DNA from: Pseudoalteromonas sp. MEBiC 03607 | GTDB lineage: Bacteria > Pseudomonadota > Gammaproteobacteria > Enterobacterales > Alteromonadaceae | Direction of reading: 5' to 3' | Length of the DNA stretch: 64,000 nucleotides | Assembly: GCF_004792295.1 (NCBI RefSeq) | Contig: NZ_SRRY01000001.1 | Location: 2,921,501 to 2,985,500 of the forward strand | Shown here: positions 46,503 to 56,040 of the stretch, one piece after another | How the letters are laid out: the number at the start of each line of letters is the position of its first letter | How positions within the stretch are numbered: the stretch's first letter is position 1 | Notes under the pieces: model-generated | Database searches by the model: none | Seen by the model: only the letters and a program-made list of their open reading frames with translations | Told to the model about the DNA's origin: nothing | Translations under genes and position numbers: made by a program

Positions 46503-46955
46503 TTAGCGACCCCAGCAAACATCAGTAGACGCTGCAGAGCCTCCATGACGCTGAATACCACGGTCGTCTATTATTAATCTTGTACATTCAGTATCTTTGG
46601 CAGGGGGGCCTGCAATTGCAATAGCTGATGCATAGAAAACTGCGCGGCCGACAGTGTTATTAACTTCCAGCCTTAACCGGTAATAACCATTTTCCGTGGT
46701 ATCGTTTAAGCCAAGTTGATCAAATGTGGTAGCGTATTGACGATTATCCGCAAAGTATTGCTCCTGCTTATTTGCTATATCTAATAAAGCAGTAACAGCT
46801 TCACTTCTTGCTGCACGCTTAACATATTCGAAATAATTAGGTAGCGCAATACTTGCTATAATTCCTAAAATAGCAACCGTAATCATTAGTTCAATTAAGG
46901 TAAAACCTAACTGCTTATTTTTCTTTCTTGATCTTATATATTTTATACCCATCAA
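46503..46955 (-). CDS. pilE: PilE-type minor pilin
   Basis: A 150-residue type IV prepilin. The processing site is [17 protein letters not shown], with a 17-residue leader and Glu at +5. The globular domain has the PilE pattern ([35 protein letters not shown]) and ends in two cysteines forming the D-region (Cys near 130 and 147). It lies 163 bp downstream of the second pilY1 on the same strand and has a TATAAT upstream. Confidence 0.9.
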   Translation of the reverse strand: MMGIKYIRSRKKNKQLGFTLIELMITVAILGIIASIALPNYFEYVKRAARSEAVTALLDIANKQEQYFADNRQYATTFDQLGLNDTTENGYYRLRLEVNNTVGRAVFYASAIAIAGPPAKDTECTRLIIDDRGIQRHGGSAASTDVCWGR

Positions 46956-47118
46956 ATATTTCTCAAAGACTCGCTATACATTTGATTATAATAGGTTCAG
47001 TTTTTTATGATTGCAATTAACTTTATTTTTATACCTTTCTAAAAGGTAAAAAAATGTAGCAATAAAACCATAATCAAACTTTAGCACTGCAGCGAATAAT
47101 CAAATTAATTAATTTTTA

Positions 47119-50100
47119 CTAGTAAGTTAGATCACGTTTTTCTTGTTTATAAATATACATCTGTTGGGTTTTAAAACCAAAACCAATTGGCACTTTATCA
47201 CTAACAAGTTTTATTTTACCGTTTTCAATTGTTAACCCAGGGCCTAAGATTTCTTGTACTTTGAATGGGTTTTGAGCGCCCTTAACTCCAGGTCCAATCG
47301 ATAAAAACTGGCTTTGTTCTCTCACTTTTTCGCTAGTATTGTCATCACAAAAACCATCGCTATTTCCATCGACACAACTATCACCAACGCCAAAATAAAG
47401 TTGAGGCGTGTCTGGAACATCGTTCGAAGTTGTGAATTTTAAACTGTCATAGACTTTGGTGCCATAATGTAAATGAAAAGCATAAAGACCGCCAGACCCA
47501 CCAGTCAGTGAACATTGATTTGCAGTGGCTGTCGCAGGAGAAAAGCTAGTAAAATAAGCTACACCACCAATAACCGTACTTGCAGCTAGTGACTTTTCTC
47601 CCGAAGCCGGCAAGTTATAGTACCAACCTTTAAACTCCCCGAGCGTTACTTCTAGTTCTGTGAATTTTTCGACATCGTCAATAGCTTTGCCAAAAGGATC
47701 CGAATCTACATTCATTAAGTCTGCTTGAGTGATCACGTCAGGTACATCAGCACCTTTAAATGATTTTGTCACGGTATTAATATCACGGATCATAAAAAGT
47801 TGATCGTTGGCTGTCGAAGAAAGAGGCTTAGCGCGGTTTCCGCTACCAATTAATACTGCGTCAAATGGCGTATCAATTCGCGTTTTAATCGTTTTCCCTT
47901 CAAAAGTGGTTTCTGATACTTTGCTGAACATTGTACGAGCAATCATTGGTTTATAGAAAAAACGACGATCTTGAGTAGACAAAGCACCACCTAGGCTCGC
48001 TAATTTAAAATGCGTCCATGGTTTTTGTGAATCATTAGGGTTATTTGAGGGCATATCAACACGCCATATATCTCCACCTGTATCCGCTGCATACAATCTA
48101 TCTACATAGCCATCATAATCTGAATCAAGAATGCTAATATCAGAAGCAATGCTGTGCTTTCCTAAAAAGCCATTTTCAGTTGGAGTCAGAGCCCAAATTT
48201 TCTTACCTGTTTGCGCATCAACAATAAATATACCCCGCCCTTTACTATCATTGGAGCGCGAAACATTATCTTTATTTGTGTCATATCCGCCCCCAAAAAC
48301 TAATACAGGGCGGTCCTCATAACCTGCTAAATTAATGTAGGTTACGATTGGCTTTGACCAGGTTTGACCAAGCTCTAAAAAGTCACCAGTTCCCCCTTTG
48401 ATAGGCTCATCCCACAATAATTTAGGAGAATTAGGATTTGTAATATCAAGGCCATAATAATAATTACCGCCTCGTCTTAAACCAAAGAATGCCCAAACAC
48501 GATCACTATCATTAACAACACCGTCTCCATTTTTATCATCAAAGAAAACAGAGATAGGTCCGTCTACACCATAGACTTTTGTGTCTGCTTGATTATCACG
48601 TAGCGGCTTAATAATTTTATATAGACTTCTAGGTATAAATGCCCAACTTTCGCTTAATACATCATTTTTATCTTGGAACATATGCAAGTACCCAGCATTA
48701 GTGCCAATTAAAATTCGGATATCATCATTACCGTAATCAATCGTTACAGGTTTTGAATGCAATGGATCACCGAATATGTCATTACGCGAATCACTGGTAG
48801 ATCCATCTTTATCTTCATCATCTACATCTACACCACGCGACCAGAAAGCAAGATCATACAACTCTTGTCTGGTTGCCCCACTAACACCGAATGCTTCAGC
48901 TGCCTTTTCAACACTACCGTAGTAATCTATTGCATTCCAACCAGAAAAATGACGTAGTACATTCCCTTTTAGATTTGATAATATAACCCGCCTTCCCTGT
49001 GCATAAGGAACGCTATCTTGAAGTGCCAAATATGCGTTCACCCCACCGAGCTCTACTGAGCTACCATCTGCTCCTTCGCCACTTGGTAACCAAAATGTTT
49101 TCGCATTTTTATCAATTAGGCCATCTTCATTTAAAGCAGGTTTTCCATCTTTATCAGTGATTTTGTCGCCAGACACTTTTAATTTTTTCAAATTTCCGCG
49201 CCAACGAGCCCCTGTTTTAGGATAAAACATCGCATAATAAATCGACTCTCTGCTACGTGTTTGGTCAACATTGTTACTCGCAACAGAAGGAGAGGTAAAA
49301 CTATCGTTCACTTCCCTAATTTGAGTTATCGTATTTTTAAGTGCATCAGAAAGCTGATCAGCAGTATTTGCGTGAAGGTATTTCCCCCCCCCTAACTTTG
49401 CTGTCTCAGACAGTAAACGCTTACCGTTTTCGCTCATACCACTACCAAATCCGATAGTATAAACGCGGCCTGTCTCATGGATCTCACTAGTCGAAGGAAA
49501 TAAGTCAACTTTAACATTTTCCGAGCCATGAATTATTTGCGCAAGCTTGTGGAGGTATACACCCGCGATACGATCTGAGTCGCCTAAATAGCGGCCAAAA
49601 TATGATTGATACAGATTACTGATAGTGCCATCTTGTTCATTATCCGAACCTGAGCTAGGATCGCCATCAGTCATGTAGATAACATTTACAGAATGGTCAC
49701 AGCGTTTAACTTCTTCTGTATTATCAAAGGGAGAGATGTATGAATAGGTATAGTAACGATTCCACCATGGACCTGAAACTGTTTTGTTCTCAATTGAATT
49801 ATCACGTAGCGCCTCAGCCACCTTTGCACCGTAGTAAAGGCTTTTCCCAGTGATATACAAATAAGCTTCCCAGAGTGTTTCGGTTAAGGGCGTCCCCCCA
49901 TTAGCAGGTAATGTAGCAATCGTTTGCTTTAGAAAAGAGTTAGAAGAACCGATACCCGCAAGAACATATCCCCCATCAAGTCCATTAAAACGCATTAAGC
50001 CAAAATCTATATCGTCATTTCCATCAATTAAATTAGTTATAGCATCTTGAGCGATACCTAACCGGCTATCAGGGCAAAGAATATATCGCCCATACGAAAA

Positions 50101-50292
50101 ACCACAGTTAAAACCTGAGCTTGTTGAGAATGCCATACTACCTGAGGTATCGAAAACTATCAGAACACGGGGTTTCTCATCGAGCTTTACATTATGATTA
50201 ACGTACAGTTCAATGTCTTCAGCATGGGCCATTGAGCTGAAAATAACAGCACTACCAAGCAAGATTTTGCTGATTAATTTTCCTATATTCAT
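47119..50292 (-). CDS. pilY1: PilY1-type pilus tip adhesin, distal copy
   Basis: A 1057-residue secreted protein. A signal peptide ends at AHA (residue 24). A von Willebrand A domain follows, with the MIDAS DTSGS at residues 48-52. From about residue 500 a PilY1 C-terminal beta-propeller contains calcium-type loops DKNGDGVVND, DSDYDGYVD and, unlike its paralogue, DGNSDGFCDD near the C-terminus. PilY1 sits at the pilus tip, binds surfaces and controls retraction. The ATG at 50292 is chosen over a GTG at 50304 because the G-rich stretch just before it can act as ribosome-binding site. It is a tandem paralogue of the next gene. Confidence 0.92.
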   Translation of the reverse strand: MNIGKLISKILLGSAVIFSSMAHAEDIELYVNHNVKLDEKPRVLIVFDTSGSMAFSTSSGFNCGFSYGRYILCPDSRLGIAQDAITNLIDGNDDIDFGLMRFNGLDGGYVLAGIGSSNSFLKQTIATLPANGGTPLTETLWEAYLYITGKSLYYGAKVAEALRDNSIENKTVSGPWWNRYYTYSYISPFDNTEEVKRCDHSVNVIYMTDGDPSSGSDNEQDGTISNLYQSYFGRYLGDSDRIAGVYLHKLAQIIHGSENVKVDLFPSTSEIHETGRVYTIGFGSGMSENGKRLLSETAKLGGGKYLHANTADQLSDALKNTITQIREVNDSFTSPSVASNNVDQTRSRESIYYAMFYPKTGARWRGNLKKLKVSGDKITDKDGKPALNEDGLIDKNAKTFWLPSGEGADGSSVELGGVNAYLALQDSVPYAQGRRVILSNLKGNVLRHFSGWNAIDYYGSVEKAAEAFGVSGATRQELYDLAFWSRGVDVDDEDKDGSTSDSRNDIFGDPLHSKPVTIDYGNDDIRILIGTNAGYLHMFQDKNDVLSESWAFIPRSLYKIIKPLRDNQADTKVYGVDGPISVFFDDKNGDGVVNDSDRVWAFFGLRRGGNYYYGLDITNPNSPKLLWDEPIKGGTGDFLELGQTWSKPIVTYINLAGYEDRPVLVFGGGYDTNKDNVSRSNDSKGRGIFIVDAQTGKKIWALTPTENGFLGKHSIASDISILDSDYDGYVDRLYAADTGGDIWRVDMPSNNPNDSQKPWTHFKLASLGGALSTQDRRFFYKPMIARTMFSKVSETTFEGKTIKTRIDTPFDAVLIGSGNRAKPLSSTANDQLFMIRDINTVTKSFKGADVPDVITQADLMNVDSDPFGKAIDDVEKFTELEVTLGEFKGWYYNLPASGEKSLAASTVIGGVAYFTSFSPATATANQCSLTGGSGGLYAFHLHYGTKVYDSLKFTTSNDVPDTPQLYFGVGDSCVDGNSDGFCDDNTSEKVREQSQFLSIGPGVKGAQNPFKVQEILGPGLTIENGKIKLVSDKVPIGFGFKTQQMYIYKQEKRDLTY

Positions 50293-50810
50293 TACAACCC
50301 CCACTAAACACCAACGTTCAAAACCAATAACCTAATTGAAAAAAGTTATCTCGAAAGCCCAAGAGTAAGTTACCTTCTAACAACACGATGACTAAATACT
50401 TGTAGCTGACGTAATGCAAATAAATTTAAAATTGATACAAGTTAAATTATAACTAATTATTTTGAATTAAAACATAAGTGCTACAAATAAATTAATTATT
50501 TGCACCATTTTTTCTTAGAATTTCACTAAAAATAACTAGAGCTTTGGCTATTCACTGAATTCAATACATATTTTGCAGTGTATTGCTTTAACTATTAACA
50601 AAAATAATAAAAAAGAGCCAACTTTAAAAGAAAGGTAAGCGAAAGGGATTGCTTTCTACGAAGCAAAGTAATACATTGAATTTTAATAGAAATTTATGGA
50701 CTTACAATTATAAAAAGGACACCACTTTAAAATTGGTGCCCTTATTACAGCTGCATTATACAAGTATAAAGCTGCGACTAAATAATATGATAAAAACATT
50801 GCATATACTA
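50293..50810. promoter_or_regulatory. Intergenic region between the two pilY1 genes
   Basis: 518 bp with no supported gene, very AT-rich. It holds the terminator of the proximal pilY1 (50712-50743) and should hold a promoter for the distal pilY1. A further small hairpin (TTGCTTT/AAGCAAA) is near 50650-50668. No LytTR-type repeat was found here. Confidence 0.5.
50712..50743 (-). terminator. Terminator of the pilVWXY1 operon
   Basis: AAGGACACCA (50716-50725) pairs with TGGTGCCCTT (50734-50743) with one mismatch. The A run at 50712-50717 gives the U tract. It lies 68 bp after the proximal pilY1 stop. Confidence 0.75.
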
Positions 50811-53800
50811 TTATTGAGTTCGGTCATACTTCTCTTGTTTATATATATAAGTTTGTTGAACTTTAAATCCAAGAACCTCATCACTCAGTAATTTAATTTT
50901 ACCATTTACGGTATGTAAGCCAGGGCCCAATACCCCTTTGGCAACAAACGGATCTTTTTGGCCAACAATCCCGGTACCAATCAACATAAACTGACTTTCA
51001 CCTTTATCCGATTCACCAAAGAATAATTGCGGAGTATCAGGTACATCATTCCCTGTTTGGAACTTAAGTTCATCATATACTTTGGTTCCATAATGTAGGT
51101 GAAAAGCATAAAGACCACCAGTACCACTACCTAGACTACACTGGTCGACAACATTGGTTGTCGAGCCTGGTGCAAAACTTGTAAAGTAAGCAACACCTCC
51201 TACAACGGTACTCGCAGCTAATGATTTCTCACCTTGAAGCGGCAAGTTATAGTACCAACCATTAAAGCGCGCTAATTCAACCTCAAGCTTGACAAAGCCA
51301 TCAACATTATCAAGTTTCTTAGCAAAAGGATCTGAACTTACATTCATTAAATCTGATTGTGTGATAGTGTTCGGGACTTTACTCCCTGTAAAAGACTTAG
51401 TCACAGTATTTATATCGCGGATCATAAATAACTGATCATTCACCGCTGATGAAAGCGGATTTGCTCTATTCCCGCTGCCAATTAATACGGCATCAAACGG
51501 AGTATCAACGCGAGTTACTGTGGATTTACCATTTACAACAACTTCAGATACTTTGCTATATACACTTCTCGCAATAGTCGGTTTATAAAAAAAGCGCCGG
51601 TCATTGTTAGCCCGAGTGCCCCCAAGACTAGCAAGTTTAAAGTGCGTCCAGTTCCGTGAGTTTTGCGTAGGCATGTCCACTCGCCAAACATCACCACCTG
51701 TATCAGTGGCATACAAACGATCTATATATCCGTCGTAATCAGAGTCTAAAAGAGCAATATCAGATGCGATACTGTGTTTACCTTGAAAACCATTTTCAGA
51801 AGGAGTCAATGCCCAGACTTTTTTACCTGTCTCAGCATCAACAATGTAAATTCCTCGCCCCTTAGAGTCATTAGTTCGTCGACTATTATCTTTATTAGTA
51901 TCATAGCCAGCTCCAAAGATAAGCACAGGGCGATCTTTATATCCAGCTAAATTGATATAGGTTACTTGTGCTTTTGACCAGCTTTGTGCCAACTCTTTGA
52001 AATCACCTGAGCCACCGACAATTGGTCCACCCCACATTATTTGTGGGCGATTAGGGTTAGTAATATCTAAAGCGTAATACTCATTTCCGCCACGTCTTAA
52101 GCCAAAAAATGCCCAAACCCTATCTGTTCGTGTATCTACAACACCATTTTTGTTTTTATCGTCAAAGAAGATAGAAATAGGTCCATCAACACCATAGACC
52201 TTTGTATTTTTATCATTGTCTCTTAATGGTTTGATAATTTTATATAAACTTCTTGGAATAAACGCCCAGGTTTCAGTTAAAACATCATTTTGATCTTTAA
52301 ACATATGCAGATAGCCTGCATTCGTACCTATTAAGATACGTACGTCATTATTTCCATAATCAATAGTGACGGGTTTTGAATGAAGTGGATCACCAAAGAC
52401 ATCCTCACGAGTATCCGTTGTTAGGCCATCATTATCTTCATCATAAATATCTACACCACGTGACCAAAATGCTAAATCGTATATCTCTTGTCTAGTCGCG
52501 CCTTTGGCCCCAAAAGCTTCTGCTGCTTTATCAACACTTCCATAGTAGGTAATAGCATTCCAACCACTGAAATGACGCAATATTTCATCCTTTAAGTTTG
52601 ATAATATTGCTCGTCTGCCTTGAGCATATGGTATGCTATCTTGTTTAGCCAAATAAGCATTAACCCCACCAAGTTTAACATCATTGCCATCTGGTTTTTC
52701 GCTGTCAGCTGACCAGAATGTATGAACATTAGGGGCAATTTTTCCGCTATCATCTAAAGCAGAAACCCCACCTAAACCAACTATCTTATCACCAGATACC
52801 TTAAGCTTTTTTAAATTACCTCGCCAACGAGCACTTGTGCTAGGGTAAAACATCGTATTATACAGTGCATCCCGACTACGAGTTTGATCAGTATTGTTCG
52901 ATGCAATAGATGGTGAAGAAAAAGCCCCACCCTCCTTTCTTAAAGCTGCGAATGAAGTCTCAAGAGCTTTTGATAACTCTTCTGGATTCGTAGCAAGAAT
53001 ATAGCTTCCGCCTCCCGCTTTGGCCGTTTCTTCTAGGTTTTTTTGCCCTCTCTCTGTTAAGCCGTTACCAAATCCGATTGTATTAACAATACCGCGGTCA
53101 TGTACCTTTGACGTTTTGGGGTACAAATCTATATCAACATCGTCTGTACCGTGAATTATTTTTGCAAGCGGAGCTAAATAACTCTGACCATTAAAGTCGT
53201 CTAAAAATGTTGTTGCAGGCTCAGAGAAGTAATGTTGATGCAATGACTCAATAGCAGTATTGCTTTCATTATCATGTTGAGGCGAGCCATCACTTATCAT
53301 CATAATATGAACATCATTGTTACATCTGGCGTTTTTTGTGAAGGTTGAATCTAAAGGAGAAATATATTTGCCACCTTTTTCTGCAGTGGTATCACGCAGC
53401 TCAGCCGGAAATAATGCACCAAACTCAACATTTTGCCCTGTCAAATATAGATAAGTCTCCCACAGTGTTTCTGTAATAGGCGTAGCTCCTAATGCACCAT
53501 TATCCGAAATGAGTTCTTTCAATTTACTATGCTCAGTTCCCAATTTGGCTCTGATAAAACCACCATTTCCAAATGGAGAAAAACGAATAAATCCAAAATC
53601 AATATCAGGGTTATTATCGATTACTTTTATGAGCGATGATTTAGCTGCTGCAATTCGGCTATCAGGGCATTCCATCCAGTAACCATCAACTGGATGAAAA
53701 CATTTAACACCTGTATTAGCAGACTGCATCATGCTACCAGAGGTATCAAGTACAAAAATAACACGCGATTTTTCATCAAGATCTTTATCATAATTAACAT

Positions 53801-53888
53801 AAAGCTCAGTATCATCTGCATTTGCTGCGGTTAGAAACCCAAGCGTGCAAACATATATAAATACATATTTAAAGTTAACGACCTTCAT
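50811..53888 (-). CDS. pilY1: PilY1-type pilus tip adhesin, proximal copy
   Basis: A 1025-residue protein with signal peptide to AANA (residue 24), MIDAS DTSGS at 48-52 and a PilY1 beta-propeller with DKNKNGVVD and DSDYDGYID calcium-type loops. Long stretches of the C-terminal half are nearly identical to the distal copy (for example the RRGGNEYYALDITNPN and GDPLHSKPVTIDYGN regions). The N-terminal von Willebrand domain differs more. The ATG at 53888 has GAGGGAA upstream and starts 13 bp after pilX. It is the last gene of pilVWXY1. Confidence 0.93.
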   Translation of the reverse strand: MKVVNFKYVFIYVCTLGFLTAANADDTELYVNYDKDLDEKSRVIFVLDTSGSMMQSANTGVKCFHPVDGYWMECPDSRIAAAKSSLIKVIDNNPDIDFGFIRFSPFGNGGFIRAKLGTEHSKLKELISDNGALGATPITETLWETYLYLTGQNVEFGALFPAELRDTTAEKGGKYISPLDSTFTKNARCNNDVHIMMISDGSPQHDNESNTAIESLHQHYFSEPATTFLDDFNGQSYLAPLAKIIHGTDDVDIDLYPKTSKVHDRGIVNTIGFGNGLTERGQKNLEETAKAGGGSYILATNPEELSKALETSFAALRKEGGAFSSPSIASNNTDQTRSRDALYNTMFYPSTSARWRGNLKKLKVSGDKIVGLGGVSALDDSGKIAPNVHTFWSADSEKPDGNDVKLGGVNAYLAKQDSIPYAQGRRAILSNLKDEILRHFSGWNAITYYGSVDKAAEAFGAKGATRQEIYDLAFWSRGVDIYDEDNDGLTTDTREDVFGDPLHSKPVTIDYGNNDVRILIGTNAGYLHMFKDQNDVLTETWAFIPRSLYKIIKPLRDNDKNTKVYGVDGPISIFFDDKNKNGVVDTRTDRVWAFFGLRRGGNEYYALDITNPNRPQIMWGGPIVGGSGDFKELAQSWSKAQVTYINLAGYKDRPVLIFGAGYDTNKDNSRRTNDSKGRGIYIVDAETGKKVWALTPSENGFQGKHSIASDIALLDSDYDGYIDRLYATDTGGDVWRVDMPTQNSRNWTHFKLASLGGTRANNDRRFFYKPTIARSVYSKVSEVVVNGKSTVTRVDTPFDAVLIGSGNRANPLSSAVNDQLFMIRDINTVTKSFTGSKVPNTITQSDLMNVSSDPFAKKLDNVDGFVKLEVELARFNGWYYNLPLQGEKSLAASTVVGGVAYFTSFAPGSTTNVVDQCSLGSGTGGLYAFHLHYGTKVYDELKFQTGNDVPDTPQLFFGESDKGESQFMLIGTGIVGQKDPFVAKGVLGPGLHTVNGKIKLLSDEVLGFKVQQTYIYKQEKYDRTQ

Positions 53889-53901
53889 TACAATTCCCTC
53901 T

Positions 53902-54384
53902 CTAGCCACCCGTGTTTAAACTTGCCATTTCTTGAGCAACGCCCGTTTTAACAGTTAATGTATGAATACTTTTTTTACCATAGGTAATTGTGGTATTAAC
54001 TTCGACCATGTTGCATGACACACCAGAGGTGAAGTTGTACTTGCGAGGACATGGCAAATCCAATTCGCCATTATTTAAATTAATCATTTTATTTGTGGAG
54101 TCACCGATAGCGCCCAAATCGAAGCCAGCCTCAGGTATTTGCTCAGGCTTTTTAAAAAAAGCACTATTTCTTCCAGCAGCAGCTTGATTTGCAATCACCT
54201 TCAGCACTGTACCCATAACTTCATTTTCAGCAACTTCACGCTCTTGTACCGCGGCTGTTATTTTTGCATCAATACTACTGCTATTCATTAAAGTTACAGC
54301 AATCCCTGTTACTGCAACAACCATAATTAGAGCAAGGATCAATACTATGCCCTGTTGCTTTTTAGGAGGGTTTAAATGCGCCAC
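53902..54384 (-). CDS. pilX: PilX-type minor pilin
   Basis: A 160-residue protein with the PilX_N pattern KKQQGIVLILALIMVVAVTGIAVTLMNS: a leader, a glycine before a hydrophobic helix, and no Phe/Glu at +1/+5, as is typical of PilX. Two cysteines (CPRKYNFTSGVSC) may pair. It overlaps pilW by 13 bp, so translation is coupled. With PilV, PilW, PilE and PilY1 it should form the tip complex that primes pilus assembly. Confidence 0.87.
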   Translation of the reverse strand: MAHLNPPKKQQGIVLILALIMVVAVTGIAVTLMNSSSIDAKITAAVQEREVAENEVMGTVLKVIANQAAAGRNSAFFKKPEQIPEAGFDLGAIGDSTNKMINLNNGELDLPCPRKYNFTSGVSCNMVEVNTTITYGKKSIHTLTVKTGVAQEMASLNTGG

Positions 54385-55367
54385 AAATTTGCTCCTACAT
54401 TGTTTAATCTAATGGTTGTTGTAAAAATTGCGCGTCGATATTTATCATTGAATGTAAGTGTTCTACCACTAGCCCCTTCTCCTAACTCATAGGTTTGATT
54501 TTTAATTTGTAAGTCGCCATCTGGCATCAGAGATCTAGCAAGTAAAAATACTTGTACTGTCAAAATTCCACGCCTATTCTCCCAATCAGTAGCCGTCATT
54601 TGATTAATACTTTTATAGGTATCAACTCGACTATCATTAGTGGTGTCTAAGCCAAAAACAAACCGCATATTTTCAACTCCCTCCATAACAGTTTCTGTAT
54701 ACATACCGTTTCCTGGGGTCAGTCGTTTTCGTTTCAGAACAGGAATAACAACACGTTTTTTATTGATATAAATAGTTTCTTTAGAAACATAATAAACATT
54801 ATGGCGGTAGCGCCACACCGTTGCGTTGACATTTATTGTTGCTGCATTCACAGGTCCACGAGTAAACAATGCAAATTCTTGCTCTGCAACAAAATAATAA
54901 GAATTATTGCTTGTGTACTTAGGCTCATTTTGAAATCCTTCTAAAAACTTTAATTGTAATACATCCGTATTTGCTGCAGCGTCACGAATACAGCCCAGCG
55001 CGGAGGAGCCTGCAGCCTGCACTGCATAAATTGAACGAAAATTAGTACTAGAAGCTAGGTCAGGGAAACTACCGTTATTTAAACCAGCAGAGCAGTCAGG
55101 ACTTGGATTTGCAACTAGACTAAGTTTCGTATTAGCAGCAGAAAAGGAATCCTCGTAAAAAGTGCCCCAAAAACCAACTTGCTCAATATCCCGCTGTAGT
55201 ATATTGAGGGCTAATCTGCCAGTTTCTTGCAGCTCGCCAATCATCATCGTGTCTTTAGTTGTGGCTTTCATACTTACATAAGTAAACATTACACCACCTA
55301 AAACAATACCACCTATGAATAAGGCAACCATCATTTCAATTAATGTAAAACCTTTATACTTATTCAT
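54372..55367 (-). CDS. pilW: PilW-type minor pilin
   Basis: A 331-residue prepilin, the usual large size of PilW. The processing site is YKGFTLIEMMVALFIGG with a 6-residue leader and Glu at +5. A long globular domain ends in TFNDKYRRAIFTTTIRLNN, a family-typical C-terminus. It is one base after pilV and overlaps pilX. Confidence 0.9.
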   Translation of the reverse strand: MNKYKGFTLIEMMVALFIGGIVLGGVMFTYVSMKATTKDTMMIGELQETGRLALNILQRDIEQVGFWGTFYEDSFSAANTKLSLVANPSPDCSAGLNNGSFPDLASSTNFRSIYAVQAAGSSALGCIRDAAANTDVLQLKFLEGFQNEPKYTSNNSYYFVAEQEFALFTRGPVNAATINVNATVWRYRHNVYYVSKETIYINKKRVVIPVLKRKRLTPGNGMYTETVMEGVENMRFVFGLDTTNDSRVDTYKSINQMTATDWENRRGILTVQVFLLARSLMPDGDLQIKNQTYELGEGASGRTLTFNDKYRRAIFTTTIRLNNVGANLWRI

Positions 55368-55368
55368 C

Positions 55369-55923
55369 TTACGACCTTAAATAAATATAGCTGTCAAGAA
55401 CGACAAGGCGACGACGGTCATTTACTGAACCACATCCGGTTTTTAAGTTTTCTGCGCTTGCTTTAAACTCTTGTCGACCACGCCAACTAACAATCACTTC
55501 AATATTATACTCACTTGGAAGGCCCCCTGAGACTGCAGTGGCTTTAATGCACACCCTTGCTTCATCCAGAGCTCCGGTGTTTTCACGTGCCTGAATTGCT
55601 CGCACCCATTGCTGTTTATCAAGTGCAGCGATTTGCTGTGGAGAGCATGTAGCCTGATAACAGCTAGAGACTTTACCTAATGCTGTTTGACTATGAAACT
55701 GCCCACTATATAGCGCTGAAAAAGTAGCCGTATCATTTGCTCTCATGCGGTGGATAATATCATTCCCTAACGCAATTGCAGCCGAGCGCTGCATAGCATC
55801 AAAACTTGCTTGCTTTGCTTTCGCTTGAAGCGCGATAGCACCTAATAAACCAAGGCTCAATATAATAAATGCAATGAGCACCTCGATTAAGGTAAAGCCC
55901 TGTTGATGAGAGTTATTTTTCAT
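55369..55923 (-). CDS. pilV: PilV-type minor pilin
   Basis: A 184-residue prepilin. The processing site is QQGFTLIEVLIAFIIL after an 8-residue leader, with Glu at +5. The domain includes AIALGNDIIHRMRAND, typical of PilV, and cysteines in CYQATCSPQQI. The ATG at 55923 is chosen; a longer reading from 55983 puts a hydrophobic stretch ahead of the leader. First gene of pilVWXY1. A LytTR-type direct repeat and a probable promoter lie 33-100 bp upstream. Confidence 0.92.
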   Translation of the reverse strand: MKNNSHQQGFTLIEVLIAFIILSLGLLGAIALQAKAKQASFDAMQRSAAIALGNDIIHRMRANDTATFSALYSGQFHSQTALGKVSSCYQATCSPQQIAALDKQQWVRAIQARENTGALDEARVCIKATAVSGGLPSEYNIEVIVSWRGRQEFKASAENLKTGCGSVNDRRRLVVLDSYIYLRS

Positions 55924-55955
55924 AATGAACGTGGCTAATAAATTGACATACCTTA

Positions 55956-55983
55956 AGCATAAGAAGCCTAAAAAGAATAGCAA
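55956..55983 (-). promoter_or_regulatory. Probable pilV promoter
   Basis: On the minus strand -35 TTGCTA (55983-55978), a 16-bp spacer and -10 TATGCT (55961-55956), each a 4/6 match. The weak boxes and the LytTR repeats 12 bp upstream suggest an activator-dependent promoter. Confidence 0.5.
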
Positions 55984-55994
55984 TAGGTGTATGT

Positions 55995-56023
55995 ATAAAC
56001 GGTCAATATGTTAGATGAACGGT
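55995..56023 (-). promoter_or_regulatory. LytTR-type direct repeat upstream of pilVWXY1
   Basis: On the minus strand ACCGTTCAT (56023-56015) and ACCGTTTAT (56003-55995) both fit the LytTR binding consensus [TA][AC][CA]GTTN[AG][TG] at every position. They are 20 bp apart start to start (11-bp spacer), so both face one side of the helix. The site lies between the LytTR regulator gene and pilV. Confidence 0.75.
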
Positions 56024-56040
56024 CAGTGAAACTCTCGCTC

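Noticed and set aside
50649..50891. 80-residue plus-strand ORF between the pilY1 genes
   Set aside because: It covers the pilY1 terminator hairpin and runs into the antisense of pilY1; composition is that of AT-rich non-coding DNA.
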